DNA from: JAHFUA01 sp963733935
GTDB taxonomy: Bacteria; Acidobacteriota; Terriglobia; Terriglobales; Acidobacteriaceae
Direction of reading: 5' to 3'
Length of the DNA stretch: 64,000 nt
Assembly (NCBI GenBank): GCA_963733935.1
Contig: CAVTEQ010000017.1
Coordinates: 1 to 64,000, forward strand
The notes beneath the pieces are model-generated. The model ran no database searches and was not told where the DNA came from. It saw only the letters and a program-made list of their open reading frames with translations. Position 1 is the stretch's first letter. The number at the start of each line of letters is the position of its first letter. The position numbers were made by a program, and so were the translations under genes. Shown in pieces: positions 28,038 to 37,306 of the stretch.

Positions 28038-29312
28038 TCATGCGGTCAGGGTGGCGGTCTCCGCCAGCGGCCGCTCGGGATGCATAGTGAAAGACAGTGC
28101 CGAGCCAACCAGGATTACGCCTATCGAAACGATAAATGGCAGCAGCCAGTTGCCCGTCTTCTGGATCAAGTAACCGCCGACTACCGGCGAAATGATGGCG
28201 GCCAGCGCCGAACCAGTATTCATGATGCCGCTGGCCGTGCCGGAGTATTTAGGTGCGATGTCCATAGGGATCGCCCACATGGGACCTATGGTGAATTCCG
28301 CGCAGAAGAATCCAGCGCTCAGGGCCAGCGCGACCACGTTGATGTTGTGGGTGTAAAGAATGGGCAGCAGCGAAATCGCACACAGAAACATCATCAGCGC
28401 CACCAGGTTGCAGCGGGCGAATTTCGCATTGTGCGTCTTTGCGAAAAGTTTGTCGCTGGAGAGGCCGCCCAACGTATCCCCCACAACCCCCGAGAAGAAT
28501 ACGCCGGAGGCGAACAGCGCCGAGTTCTTCAGGTCAAGGTGATACTGCCCCTTAAAGAAGGATGGGATCCAACTTAGGAACAGCCACAGGATCCAGCCGT
28601 AGCAGAAGTACACGACAGTCACGGGAATCATGGGCCCGATCAAGCGGCCCCACGGCACCTTTTCGCCAGCCGGCTTCTTCGAGCCGTAGGGCGGGAGGGT
28701 AGCGATCTCCTCGGGAGTCACGTCCTTGTGCTGGTTGGGATCATTACGGAAGTAGAGGACCCAGGCCAGCGCCCAGAACATACTTACGCAACCAACGATG
28801 ATGAAAGAGCCGCGCCACGAAATCGCGAGGATCAACGAAGCCACCAGCCAAGGAGTCAGCGAATTGCCCAAACGAGAGAAGGCGTGGGTAATGCCTTGCG
28901 CGAAACCGCGCTTCTCCTTCGCGACCCAGTACGACATCGCGCGAGTTGCTGTCGGGAACGTGGCGCCTTCGCCAAAGCCAAGAATGACGCGGGCCACCAC
29001 CAAGCCCATGATGCCGCTGACCAGGCCGGTGGCCAGCGTGGCGCCGGCCCAGATGACGCCGCAGACGGCGAGCGCTTTACGCGGGCCGAATTTGTCCGCC
29101 ACCCAGCCGCCGATTATCTGGAACAGCAAGTACGGATAAGCAAACGCGGAGAAGACGAACCCGGTTTGCACCTTGGTCAGCGGGATTTCCTTAAGGAACT
29201 GGTTGGAAGCGACGACGGTGCTGATGTTCACCCGGTCAATGTAGGTGAGGAAGTACATCAGACAAAGCAGCCCGAGCACGATGTTGGTCGCTCTGAGCGC
29301 GCGAGCCTGCAT
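28038..29312 (-). CDS. MFS transporter, anion:cation symporter type
   Basis: 424 residues from the ATG at 29312; an in-frame ATG at 29360 would add 16 residues. Twelve membrane helices. Motif A between helices 2 and 3 reads GGWVADKFGPRKAL, and YIDRVNISTVV in helix 1 and RVILGFGEGATFPTATRAM in helix 4 are typical of the ACS family, which takes up organic anions such as galactonate, glucarate, tartrate, phthalate and other carboxylates. Its divergent neighbours (ferredoxin, cysteine-rich protein, amidohydrolase) and the nearby tricarboxylate island fit uptake of a carboxylate. Confidence 0.85.
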   Translation of the reverse strand: MQARALRATNIVLGLLCLMYFLTYIDRVNISTVVASNQFLKEIPLTKVQTGFVFSAFAYPYLLFQIIGGWVADKFGPRKALAVCGVIWAGATLATGLVSGIMGLVVARVILGFGEGATFPTATRAMSYWVAKEKRGFAQGITHAFSRLGNSLTPWLVASLILAISWRGSFIIVGCVSMFWALAWVLYFRNDPNQHKDVTPEEIATLPPYGSKKPAGEKVPWGRLIGPMIPVTVVYFCYGWILWLFLSWIPSFFKGQYHLDLKNSALFASGVFFSGVVGDTLGGLSSDKLFAKTHNAKFARCNLVALMMFLCAISLLPILYTHNINVVALALSAGFFCAEFTIGPMWAIPMDIAPKYSGTASGIMNTGSALAAIISPVVGGYLIQKTGNWLLPFIVSIGVILVGSALSFTMHPERPLAETATLTA

Positions 29313-29433
29313 TGGCGGCCTCCCCGCTGGCGGAATGGAGCCGAGAGCGGCTGGTATCATGAGCTAAGGAGCCGATGTTTTCAACCGGCTTTCTTATTGT
29401 GATAACTTACTGGCGACGTGGGGTGGTTGTGCC

Positions 29434-30255
29434 GTGAGAATCAATCCTGACAAGTGTGTGGCCTGCGGCAACTGCACCTACGTCTGCACCATGGGCGCGA
29501 TTTATATCGATCCGGTGATCAAGCGGGCGACGGTGGACAACGACGAATGCGTCGAATGTTACGCCTGCTTCAACGGCATGAGCCAGGAGCACTTGAATCC
29601 CACCCTCGTCCGCACGCTGCGCCGATTGTTTCAGATGATGCGCCTGCGCTTTGACCCGGAGCCGGACGTCTGCCCCACCGCGGCGTTTGAGCCCGAGGAA
29701 CTGACGTGGCCCAGAGTGGTGCGCCGCGCTTTTTCCGATCCGCGCGTGCCTCACGAATCGACTGGCGTAGAAGGCCGGGGCACTGAAGAAGTGAAAACCA
29801 ATGACGTGAGTGGCCGGGTGCAGCGCGGCGAAGCCGGCCTTACTATCGAGTTTGGCCGGCCCGGCGTGGGCGTGCGCTTCCATGAGATCCAGCGCATGAC
29901 GCGGGCCCTGGCCCAGGCGGGCGTGGCGTTCGAGAAAAAGAACCCGGTCACCACCCTGATGAGCGATGTGGCCGGTGGTGAGATTCGTCCGGACATTCTC
30001 AACGAGAAAGTCCTCTCGGCCATCGTTGAAATCAAGGTGCCGATCGCACGCATAGAAGAAATCATCGGATTGGTCCATGAAATCGAACGGCAGATCGACA
30101 CCGTAGTATCCATCGGCGTGGGCGCGCGCTGCGATGAAGACGGGGAAGAGCACGAGGTGTTCGCCGTTCTTGAGCGCATGGGATACAAGCTGGAGCGGGC
30201 CAAGACGAACGTCGGGCTGGGCCGCGTCAGCAACGTGGTTCAAGCTGCCCAGTAA
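29434..30255 (+). CDS. 4Fe-4S ferredoxin-like protein with novel C-terminal region
   Basis: 273 residues from a GTG at 29434. The N-terminus holds a dicluster-type ferredoxin module: CVACGNCTYVCTMGAI (residues about 8-23), then CVECYACFN (about 39-47) with a variant second motif, and a later DVCPTAAF. The remaining 190 residues have no domain I recognise. They include an alpha/beta region with FGRPGVGVRFHEIQRM, EIKVPIARIEEIIGLVHEIE and TVVSIGVGARC. The pairing with the next gene, 36 bases downstream, suggests an electron-transfer or sensor pair serving a redox enzyme. The divergent MFS gene begins about 120 bases away. Confidence 0.65.
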   Translation: MRINPDKCVACGNCTYVCTMGAIYIDPVIKRATVDNDECVECYACFNGMSQEHLNPTLVRTLRRLFQMMRLRFDPEPDVCPTAAFEPEELTWPRVVRRAFSDPRVPHESTGVEGRGTEEVKTNDVSGRVQRGEAGLTIEFGRPGVGVRFHEIQRMTRALAQAGVAFEKKNPVTTLMSDVAGGEIRPDILNEKVLSAIVEIKVPIARIEEIIGLVHEIERQIDTVVSIGVGARCDEDGEEHEVFAVLERMGYKLERAKTNVGLGRVSNVVQAAQ

Positions 30256-30291
30256 CGCTCGCAACCGCCGGGCGAAAACGGAGGACGAAGC

Positions 30292-30969
30292 ATGACGAAC
30301 ACGCTTCATCGCTATGGCAACGCTGAAAGTTTTCGCGACGACTATATTGTCTTCGCCATCCCTGGCCGCGGCAGGAACGACCAGGGCTGCGTGCCCAAGC
30401 TGAAGCGTTTTCTCGCCATGGCGGTTCCCTTCAAGCCGGTCAATCTGGGCGACTCGCGCCATGGCGGCGCCCTTCGGCCTTCACAGCACATGAATCCCAT
30501 CGCGCATTGGCGGCGCAATCTGGCGCCCGATTTCCAGGCTGTCATCGACGGAGTGGACGCTGCCACCACTGTGGCCGCAGTCTTCGATAATCGGCAGGCA
30601 GCTCAGGATTTCCTGAAAGCGGTCAAGGACGCCGATCTTGGCCTCTCGATTAATGTCTCAACTTCCATCGAAGGCGCCAAGCAGTGCTGCGGTGGAGCGG
30701 CGCAGCCCCGCCACAGCGTGGGCTATTCGCTCGGTTTCGAGGGCAAGACGGAGAAGCTGCCCAATACCCAGGTGCTGACGATTGCCACCATGTGCGGGCA
30801 CGGCATGATCAGCGCCAGTCTGGCCAAGAAGATGATCGATTGGGTCAAAGAAGGCCGGCGCACACCCGAGCAGGCCGCCATGTACATGGCCCATTTCTGT
30901 TCCTGCGGCGCCTATAATCCCAGTCGCGCCAAACGGCTTCTGGAAGAGGCGCGACACAACACGAAATAG
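30292..30969 (+). CDS. Conserved cysteine-rich protein of unknown function
   Basis: 225 residues, with a strong GGAGG site before the ATG at 30292. No known family recognised. The cysteines are clustered as in metal or Fe-S proteins: GCVPKL (about residue 33), QCCGGAA (about 133), TMCGHGMISASL (about 165) and HFCSCGAYNPSRA (about 205). The fold appears soluble and mixed alpha/beta, with no signal peptide. It follows the ferredoxin-like gene by 36 bases, so the two are probably co-transcribed and act together. A metal-dependent hydro-lyase or reductase is possible but unsupported. Confidence 0.55.
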   Translation: MTNTLHRYGNAESFRDDYIVFAIPGRGRNDQGCVPKLKRFLAMAVPFKPVNLGDSRHGGALRPSQHMNPIAHWRRNLAPDFQAVIDGVDAATTVAAVFDNRQAAQDFLKAVKDADLGLSINVSTSIEGAKQCCGGAAQPRHSVGYSLGFEGKTEKLPNTQVLTIATMCGHGMISASLAKKMIDWVKEGRRTPEQAAMYMAHFCSCGAYNPSRAKRLLEEARHNTK

Positions 30970-31027
30970 GGGCGAGTCGGCTCTGCCTTCCATCTGTCGC
31001 AAATTCCCTGCACGAATGGAGACCCCA

Positions 31028-32410
31028 ATGCGCAACGCAATGAGAGCGGTGGCGATCACGATAGGTCTTGTGATCCTGTCCGGCTGGTTCATATCAGTCC
31101 AGGGCCAGAAGAGCAGCGTGGTGGTGCTGGAAGGCGCCCGGCTGATCGATGGCACTGGAGGGCCGCCGCGGGAGAATACTGCGCTGGTCATTGAGGGCGA
31201 TCACATCAGCGCCATAGGCACCGCCGGCAAAATGCGCTATCCCAAGGGCGCGCGCATCGTCGATGTGCGGGGGCGCACCATCATTCCCGCGCTTATTAAT
31301 TCACACGGCCATCTCGGTGTGGTCTTGAACACTGCGCAGAGCCCCAACGCCTACACGCGCGAAAACGTACAAAACGCGGTCGTGCAATACGAGCAGTATG
31401 GCGTGACATCCGTGCTCGTAATGGGACTCAATCGCGACCTGGTCTATGAGCTGCGCGACGAGCAGAAGAAGGGAACATTCCCCGGCGCCTCCATTTTTAC
31501 CGCCGGCCGGGGCATAGGTGTACCCGGCGCCGCGCCTCCCGTTAACGTGGCCGCGGATCAGGTTTACCGGCCCAGCACGGTGGAAGAGGCGCGGGCGCAG
31601 GTGCGCGAAATGGCCTCCCACCACGTGGATATGATCAAGATCTGGGTCGATGACATCTTCGGCCGCTTCTCGAAGATGCAGCCTGAGGTCTATGCGGCGG
31701 TCATCGACGAGGCGCACAAGCAGGGAGTTAAAGTTGCGGCGCATGTCTTTTATCTCGCGGACGCCAAGGCCCTGGTGGCCGATGGCGTCGATGTGCTCGC
31801 GCACAGCGTTCGCGACCAGAAGGTGGATGCCGAGCTGATCCAGGCGATGAAGTCTCGCGGCGTGTTTTACATTCCAACCCTTACGGTGGACGAATCCTTT
31901 TACGTTTTTGCCGAGCAGCCGGAGCTTATGGCGAATCCTTTCTTCACTCAGGCCGTGAGTCCGGATCTGCTGAAGATGTTCCAGAGCCCGGAATATCGCG
32001 CCAAGTGCGAGGGCGACGCCAACCTTGCCAAGAACAAGGCGGCTCACGCCACCGCCATGCAGAATCTCAAGATCCTGCAGGATGCTGGCGTGCGCGTTGC
32101 GTTCGGTACGGATTCGGGGGCATTTCCTGCCCGCATTCCGGGCTGGGCGGAGCATCGTGAACTGGAGATGATGGTCGATTCCGGATTGACCCCGATGCAA
32201 GCCATCGTAGCGGCCACGCGGATTAGCGCGGCCTTGATCCATGCGGATGATCGCGGCACCCTGGAGCCGGGCAAGCGCGCTGACCTTATCGTGCTGGCGG
32301 CCAATCCGCTGGATGATATCCACAACACGCGCCAGATGGTTGCCATCTGGCACGCCGGTCACGAGGTCCAGCCACGGGTGCCGGCGGCGAAACTCTCAGC
32401 CGCAAAATGA
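31028..32410 (+). CDS. Secreted amidohydrolase-family metallohydrolase
   Basis: 460 residues. The ATG at 31028 has a GGAGA site 6-10 bases upstream and gives a signal peptide (AVAITIGLVILSGWFISVQG); a further in-frame ATG at 31016 is less likely. The fold is an imidazolonepropionase/prolidase-type TIM barrel: GARLIDGTGGPP, the metal pair in NSHGHL, a possible carboxylated Lys in DMIKIW, His in KVAAHVFY and VLAHSVRD, and the essential Asp in FGTDSGAFP. The C-terminus closes the small beta-domain (GTLEPGKRADLIVL). The substrate is unknown; relatives cleave dipeptides, imides and lactone-like compounds outside the cytoplasm. Confidence 0.8.
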   Translation: MRNAMRAVAITIGLVILSGWFISVQGQKSSVVVLEGARLIDGTGGPPRENTALVIEGDHISAIGTAGKMRYPKGARIVDVRGRTIIPALINSHGHLGVVLNTAQSPNAYTRENVQNAVVQYEQYGVTSVLVMGLNRDLVYELRDEQKKGTFPGASIFTAGRGIGVPGAAPPVNVAADQVYRPSTVEEARAQVREMASHHVDMIKIWVDDIFGRFSKMQPEVYAAVIDEAHKQGVKVAAHVFYLADAKALVADGVDVLAHSVRDQKVDAELIQAMKSRGVFYIPTLTVDESFYVFAEQPELMANPFFTQAVSPDLLKMFQSPEYRAKCEGDANLAKNKAAHATAMQNLKILQDAGVRVAFGTDSGAFPARIPGWAEHRELEMMVDSGLTPMQAIVAATRISAALIHADDRGTLEPGKRADLIVLAANPLDDIHNTRQMVAIWHAGHEVQPRVPAAKLSAAK

Positions 32411-32545
32411 GCCTAGCGGCTGGCCATGATGTTCGCGACCGCGCAGCGGGTCGGCAAGCCTCGGAAGTAGCGTTTGTTCCGGGCATCCACTACGTGCAGA
32501 CTATGCCCTGAGTCCACCCACATCCCCGGGGGGCGGTTTTACTGT

Positions 32546-33376
32546 TCACCGAACCGTGCGTGCACCTAGCCGTTCGGACAATGTGAGGGCCAGTTTCTGG
32601 ACCGCGTGGATAGCGAGGCTTCTTTGGCGGGCAGAGGTTGCCGCCTTCACCAAGCTGACGCCCACGCCCGCGACCGCATTGGCGGCGCCGGAGCCGAAGA
32701 CGGGAGCCCCGAAGCAGATCATTCCGTCGCCGGTTCCTTCGTCATCCATGGAGTAGCCGCGCTTGCGCACTTGTGCCAACTCCTTCAGAAGCCGCCGGGC
32801 ATCGGTCACGCTTTTTCTGGTCAGGGCGGCAAAGCCGTTGGCACGCCCCATCTCCAGAATACGTTCCTGCGGAAGCGTGCTGAGCTGGGCCTTGCCACTG
32901 GCGGTGCAGTTGGCGGGCAGACGCATGCCGATGCGGAAGTTCAAGCCCAACGGGCGAGTGCCGTTGCGGCACGCTACGTAAACTATGTCGGCGCCATCCA
33001 GAACCGACAGGATGATGGTCTCTTCCGGGAGCAACGCCAGCGAATCCCAGACTCTGGCAAACTCGGTGGTTAGATCGGTGCGGGCAAGCAGGGCATGGCT
33101 CAGGTCCACCACGTGCATGCCCAAATGATAGGCCCCGTTTTCGAAGCGCCGGACCAGGCCGGCCTGCACTAAGGTGGCGCACAGTGCGTGCAAAGTGCTC
33201 TTGGGAAGCTTCAACTCATCGGCCAGCGCCGTCAGCGTGAGTGGCTCTCTAGCGGCGGCGAGCGCGTCCAGCAGCCGCACGGCCTTGATTACAGCCGGCA
33301 CGCCGCCGTTGAAAGCCCCGTTGCCGGACGGCTCGTCGTTCTGCTGACGCTTGAGCGAGTGGAGTTTGTTGTGCAT
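32546..33376 (-). CDS. IclR-family transcriptional regulator
   Basis: About 276 residues; an in-frame ATG at 33400 would add 8. The N-terminal winged helix is clear (VIKAVRLLDALAAAREPLTL, ALADELKLPKSTLHALCATL, AGLVRRFENGAYHLG). The C-terminal effector domain has RPLGLNFRIGMRLPANCTASGKA and the YSMDDEGTGDGMICFGAPVFG segment of the family. IclR proteins sense small carboxylic acids. It is divergent from gabD and the Liv importer, and two similar operator-like sites lie in the shared promoter region, so it probably controls that operon. Confidence 0.85.
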   Translation of the reverse strand: MHNKLHSLKRQQNDEPSGNGAFNGGVPAVIKAVRLLDALAAAREPLTLTALADELKLPKSTLHALCATLVQAGLVRRFENGAYHLGMHVVDLSHALLARTDLTTEFARVWDSLALLPEETIILSVLDGADIVYVACRNGTRPLGLNFRIGMRLPANCTASGKAQLSTLPQERILEMGRANGFAALTRKSVTDARRLLKELAQVRKRGYSMDDEGTGDGMICFGAPVFGSGAANAVAGVGVSLVKAATSARQRSLAIHAVQKLALTLSERLGARTVR

Positions 33377-33417
33377 GTCCCAACACGGACCAACGGGCAT
33401 ACGCTACCACAAGCTCT

Positions 33418-33451
33418 GTTCCGTATACAGAACGATTTTCCAAATACAGAA
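33418..33451. promoter_or_regulatory. Paired operator-like sites for the IclR regulator
   Basis: TTCCGTATACAGAA (33419-33432, inside the near-perfect dyad GTTCCGTATACAGAAC) and TTCCAAATACAGAA (33438-33451) repeat with a 19-base period. They end 8 bases before the -35 box of the gabD promoter. IclR-type repressors commonly bind such TTCC...GAA dyads. Confidence 0.55.
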
Positions 33452-33458
33452 AAACTGA

Positions 33459-33487
33459 TTGACAGGAGAGAGGCCGCGCACTATCAT
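33459..33487 (+). promoter_or_regulatory. Sigma-70-type promoter of gabD/liv operon
   Basis: TTGACA (33459-33464), an exact 17-base spacer, then TATCAT (33482-33487). This is the best sigma-70 match seen in the window and lies about 75 bases upstream of the gabD ATG. Confidence 0.75.
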
Positions 33488-33569
33488 CGCGGCGCTTTTA
33501 AGCATCCGTTCAGCCCGCGGAACCTGTCCATCGCATTCGCCGCCGGACGGCGGCAGACGAGAAAAAGCC

Positions 33570-35030
33570 ATGACCCTCAGCGACGCACGCCTGCTACGGC
33601 AGCAATGCTACATCAACGGAGAATGGGTGAACGCGGACAGCGGGGCCGCGTTTGCGGTCACCAACCCGGCCACCGGCGAAGTGCTCGGGCAGGTGCCGAA
33701 CCTGGGCGCCGGTGAGACGCGCCGCGCCATCGCGGCCGCCAATGCCGCTTGGCCCGCATGGCGGAGCAAGACGGGGAAGGAACGCGCCGCCATCCTGCGA
33801 AACTGGTTCGATCTGATCATGGCGAACCAGCAGGACCTTGCCGTGCTGATGACCAGCGAGCAGGGCAAGCCCCTGGCCGAGTCCAAGGGTGAGGTCGTCT
33901 ACGGCGCCGCCTTCGTCGAGTGGTTCGCGGAAGAAGGCAAGCGCATCTACGGCGACACCATCCCGCAAACCCAATCCGATAAGCGGCTGGTGGTGATCAA
34001 GCAACCGGTCGGGGTCTGCGCCGCCATCACGCCCTGGAACTTCCCTATCGCGATGATCACTCGCAAGGTTGCGCCGGCCCTGGCCGTGGGCTGCACAGTG
34101 GTCGTCAAGCCCGCCGAACTGACGCCTTTCTCCGCGCTTGCGCTGGCTGAACTCGGCGAACGCGCCGGGCTTCCCAAGGGCGTCTTCAACGTCATCACCG
34201 CCAATCCCCCGGACGCGGTAGGCGCCGAGCTGACGGCAAATCCGCTGGTGCGAAAGCTTTCCTTTACCGGTTCCACCGAAGTCGGCCGCCTGCTGATGCG
34301 GCAGTGCGCGGACACCGTCAAGAAGATCTCGCTGGAGCTGGGCGGCAACGCGCCGTTTATCGTCTTCAACGACGCCGATCTGGAAGCGGCCGCCGACGGG
34401 GCCATTGTGTCCAAGTACCGCAACAGCGGCCAGACGTGCGTGTGCGCCAACCGCTTCCTGGTGCAGGAAGGGGTTTACGACGCATTTGCCGACAAGCTGG
34501 CCGAAAAGGTAAAGGCGCTGAAAGTCGGCAACGGCATGGAACCCGGCGTCTACCAGGGCCCGTTGATCGAGCCGGCGGCCGTCGCCAAGGTTGAGGCTCA
34601 TATTGCCGACGCGGTGGCCAAGGGCGCGCGCATAGTGACCGGAGGGAAACGTCATCCCTTAGGAGGTACGTTCTTCGAGCCCACGGTTCTGGTGCGGGTG
34701 ACGCCGCAAATGAAAGTCGCCCGCGAAGAGACGTTCGGTCCGGTGGCCCCGCTATTCCCCTTCCAAACTGAAGGGGAAGCGGTGCAGATGGCCAACGACA
34801 CCGAGTTCGGCCTGGCCGCGTACTTCTATACGAAGGACGTCGCTCGCGCTTGGCGGGTTGCGGAGGCACTGGAGTATGGAATGGTGGGCGTTAATACCGG
34901 CCTTATCTCTAATGAAGTCGCGCCCTTCGGCGGCATGAAGCAGTCCGGCCTGGGGCGCGAAGGATCCAAGTACGGGACCGAGGAGTACCTGGAAGTGAAG
35001 TACTTGTGCCTGGGCGGCATCAATAATTAG
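33570..35030 (+). CDS. gabD: Succinate-semialdehyde dehydrogenase (GabD-type)
   Basis: 486-residue NAD(P)-dependent aldehyde dehydrogenase. The ATG at 33570 is favoured over upstream in-frame codons because the family N-terminus LLRQQCYINGEWVNADSG starts here. Conserved sites: TPWNFPIAMITRKVAPALA, the FTGSTEVGRLL cofactor loop, general-base Glu in LELGGNAPFIVF, catalytic Cys in NSGQTCVCANRF, EETFGPVAPLF, and the GabD-like end PFGGMKQSGLGREGSKYG. It oxidises succinate semialdehyde or a related semialdehyde to the acid. First gene of the IclR-controlled operon with the Liv importer and an alcohol dehydrogenase. A remnant copy of its 3' end lies at 2702-2815. Confidence 0.9.
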   Translation: MTLSDARLLRQQCYINGEWVNADSGAAFAVTNPATGEVLGQVPNLGAGETRRAIAAANAAWPAWRSKTGKERAAILRNWFDLIMANQQDLAVLMTSEQGKPLAESKGEVVYGAAFVEWFAEEGKRIYGDTIPQTQSDKRLVVIKQPVGVCAAITPWNFPIAMITRKVAPALAVGCTVVVKPAELTPFSALALAELGERAGLPKGVFNVITANPPDAVGAELTANPLVRKLSFTGSTEVGRLLMRQCADTVKKISLELGGNAPFIVFNDADLEAAADGAIVSKYRNSGQTCVCANRFLVQEGVYDAFADKLAEKVKALKVGNGMEPGVYQGPLIEPAAVAKVEAHIADAVAKGARIVTGGKRHPLGGTFFEPTVLVRVTPQMKVAREETFGPVAPLFPFQTEGEAVQMANDTEFGLAAYFYTKDVARAWRVAEALEYGMVGVNTGLISNEVAPFGGMKQSGLGREGSKYGTEEYLEVKYLCLGGINN

Positions 35031-35067
35031 CCGCGACTAACGCGTGCAGAAGGATCGGTGGTTCACA

Positions 35068-36351
35068 ATGCAGAGAAAAGTATCGTACGTTATCCGGGCC
35101 CTCTCATTCACATTCTGTCTAGTCCTGGTCTTGACCCTGGCGGCCACGCCCGGCGCCGCGCAGCAACCAGTAAAAGTCGGAGTGGTGACCTTCCTGTCGG
35201 GGGCCGCAGCCGGCCCGTTCGGAGTTCCGGCGAAGCAGGCGGCCGAGGTGATGGTGGAAGCTCTGAACGCCGGTGGCAAGGTTCCGGGCTATCCGGCCAA
35301 GGGCCTGAATGGAGTGCCGATTGAGCTGGTCATTGTCGATGAAGCTGGCGGCACCACCAAGCAGGTAACGGAATACCGTAACCTGGCGCAACGGGTGGAT
35401 CTGATCATCGGATACATCTCCAGCGGCGACTGTCTGGCGGTGGCGCCAGTCGCTGACGAGCTGAAGAAACTGACCATCTTCTTCGATTGCGGCACGCCCC
35501 GCGTCTTCGAAGATGCCAGCTACAAGTACCTGTTCCGCACCGGCGCCACTTCCACCATGGACAACGTGGCTGCGGCTTTCTACGTGGTCGAGAGCAAGCC
35601 CGGACTTAAGAAGATCGCGGGCATCAACCAGAACTATGCCTGGGGCCAGGATTCGTGGAACGACTTCCTTGCCACCATGAAGGTTCTGAAGCCGAACGTC
35701 GAGGTCGCCACCGCCCAGTGGCCCCAACTTCTTGCAGGACAGTACGGAGCCGAGATTTCGGCCCTGCTTTCCAGCGGGGCAGACGTAGTGCACTCCAGCT
35801 TCTGGGGCGGCGACATGGAGGGGTTTGTGTTGCAGGCTTCGCCACGGGGTCTCTTCAAGAAGAGCACCGTGGTACTGACCTGTGGCGAGACCGGCATGTA
35901 CAAACTTGGAAATCAGGTTCCGGACGGCACGATCATCGCCGCTCGCGGGCCCTTCGACATGTACGCGCCTGATAGCGAGCTGAACCGCTGGTTTCGCAAG
36001 GCCTACATGGACAAGTTTGGGGGAGTGCCGCCCAGCTATCCTTCGTACAAGATGGCGCAGGCTCTGCTGGGGCTGAAATCGGCCTGGGAAAAAGCCAAGG
36101 CCCAAAGTCCGGCGGACGTGGAGAAAGTCATTGCCTCATTCGAGCGGCTGACTTTCGAGGCCCCCGGAGGCAAGGTGACCATGGGCCTGGGCAAAGGACA
36201 CCAGGCAGTGCAGGGCATGGTCATCGGGACGGTGAAGCACGAGGGCAGCAAGGTCACCTACGTAAACGTGAAAACTTACCCCGCCGACAAAGTGACTCCG
36301 CCCGAAGGTGTCAAGGCCGAGGATTGGATCAAGTCAGGCTTCAAGAAGTAG
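35068..36351 (+). CDS. livK: Branched-chain-amino-acid-type ABC substrate-binding protein
   Basis: 427-residue periplasmic receptor of the LivK/Peripla_BP_6 family. The signal peptide is SFTFCLVLVLTLAATPGAAQ, then VKVGVVTFLSGAAAGPFGVP, the usual ligand-binding first lobe, followed by VDLIIGYISSGDCLAVAP, KKIAGINQNYAWGQDSWNDF and SYKMAQALLGLKSAWEKA. Liv-type receptors outside enteric bacteria bind many amino acids, amides, aromatic acids and dicarboxylates, so the ligand is open. Linkage to semialdehyde and alcohol dehydrogenases suggests a short-chain hydroxy- or amino-acid-like substrate. Confidence 0.88.
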   Translation: MQRKVSYVIRALSFTFCLVLVLTLAATPGAAQQPVKVGVVTFLSGAAAGPFGVPAKQAAEVMVEALNAGGKVPGYPAKGLNGVPIELVIVDEAGGTTKQVTEYRNLAQRVDLIIGYISSGDCLAVAPVADELKKLTIFFDCGTPRVFEDASYKYLFRTGATSTMDNVAAAFYVVESKPGLKKIAGINQNYAWGQDSWNDFLATMKVLKPNVEVATAQWPQLLAGQYGAEISALLSSGADVVHSSFWGGDMEGFVLQASPRGLFKKSTVVLTCGETGMYKLGNQVPDGTIIAARGPFDMYAPDSELNRWFRKAYMDKFGGVPPSYPSYKMAQALLGLKSAWEKAKAQSPADVEKVIASFERLTFEAPGGKVTMGLGKGHQAVQGMVIGTVKHEGSKVTYVNVKTYPADKVTPPEGVKAEDWIKSGFKK

Positions 36352-36408
36352 TAGAACCAAACCCAGGACCGGCCGGGACGAGGGGTCCCGGCCGCGCCGG
36401 AACCCTTC

Positions 36409-37306
36409 ATGAACGAATTTCTGGCAGTGCTGGTGGACGGGCTGATCTACTCGTCCTGGCTATTCGTGATCGCATTGGGTCTGACGCTGATCTACGGCGT
36501 CATGAAAATACTGAACATGGCCCATGGCAGCTTCTATGCGCTGGGGGCTTACGCAGCCGCGTCGATGGTCGGCTATTGGCTAAACCACGGCCATGCGCCC
36601 ATGGCCAGCTACGGCATCCTTATTCTTGCGGCCATCCTGGTAGGTCTGGTCGCCGGCCCGCTGGTCGAGCGCGGCTTGCTGCGATTTATGTACGGCCGGG
36701 ACGAGATGGTCCTGCTGCTGGTCACCTATGCTCTCTTTCTCATCCTCGAAGATGTGATCAAGCTGATCTGGGGTGTGGATCCGTACTTCGTCTCCGAGCC
36801 TTACAGCCTTTTGGGAACCTGGGATTTTGCTGGTCTGACCTATCCTTATTACAACCTGATTCTGATCGGGGTAGCGGTGCTGGCCGGGGGCGCGGTCGCG
36901 CTGGTGCTGCAGTACACGCGACAGGGCAAGTTGCTGCTGGCCGTGATTCACGATCGTGAAGTCAGCCTGGCGATGGGTATCAACGTCAGCCGCTTTTACC
37001 TGGTGACCTTCACGGTCGGGACTGCGCTGGCGGCAATCGGCGGTGCGCTGACGGCGCCGACCGTGTCGGTGGTGCCCGGCATGGGCGTAGAAGTGATCGT
37101 GCTGGCGTTCGCCGTGGTTGTTATCGGCGGCTTAGGCAGCCTGCAGGGAGCGGCGTTGGGCGCGTTGATCGTCGGGCTGGTGCGCTCCGCGGCAGTTCAC
37201 TACCTGCCTCAGGTTGAACTGTTCTGCATTTATACCGTCATGGCCCTGGTGCTTGATCTTCCGACCCAAAGGTCTGTTCGCCGCCGCCGAGGTGCGGAAG
37301 ATATGA
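36409..37306 (+). CDS. livH: Liv-type ABC permease subunit H (one frameshift)
   Basis: About 298 residues with eight membrane helices. LDGLIYSS-type N-terminus (VDGLIYSSWLFVIALGLTLI), GVMKILNMAHGSFYALGAY and VVVIGGLGSLQGAALGALIVG are LivH hallmarks. As printed, the frame runs on into livM. Deleting one T in GTGCTTGATC (about 37253) gives the standard LivH end, LIFRPKGLFAAAEVRKI, with a TGA at 37304-37306 that overlaps the livM ATG (ATGA). I therefore read the apparent LivH-LivM fusion as a one-base insertion in the sequence. Confidence 0.85.
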
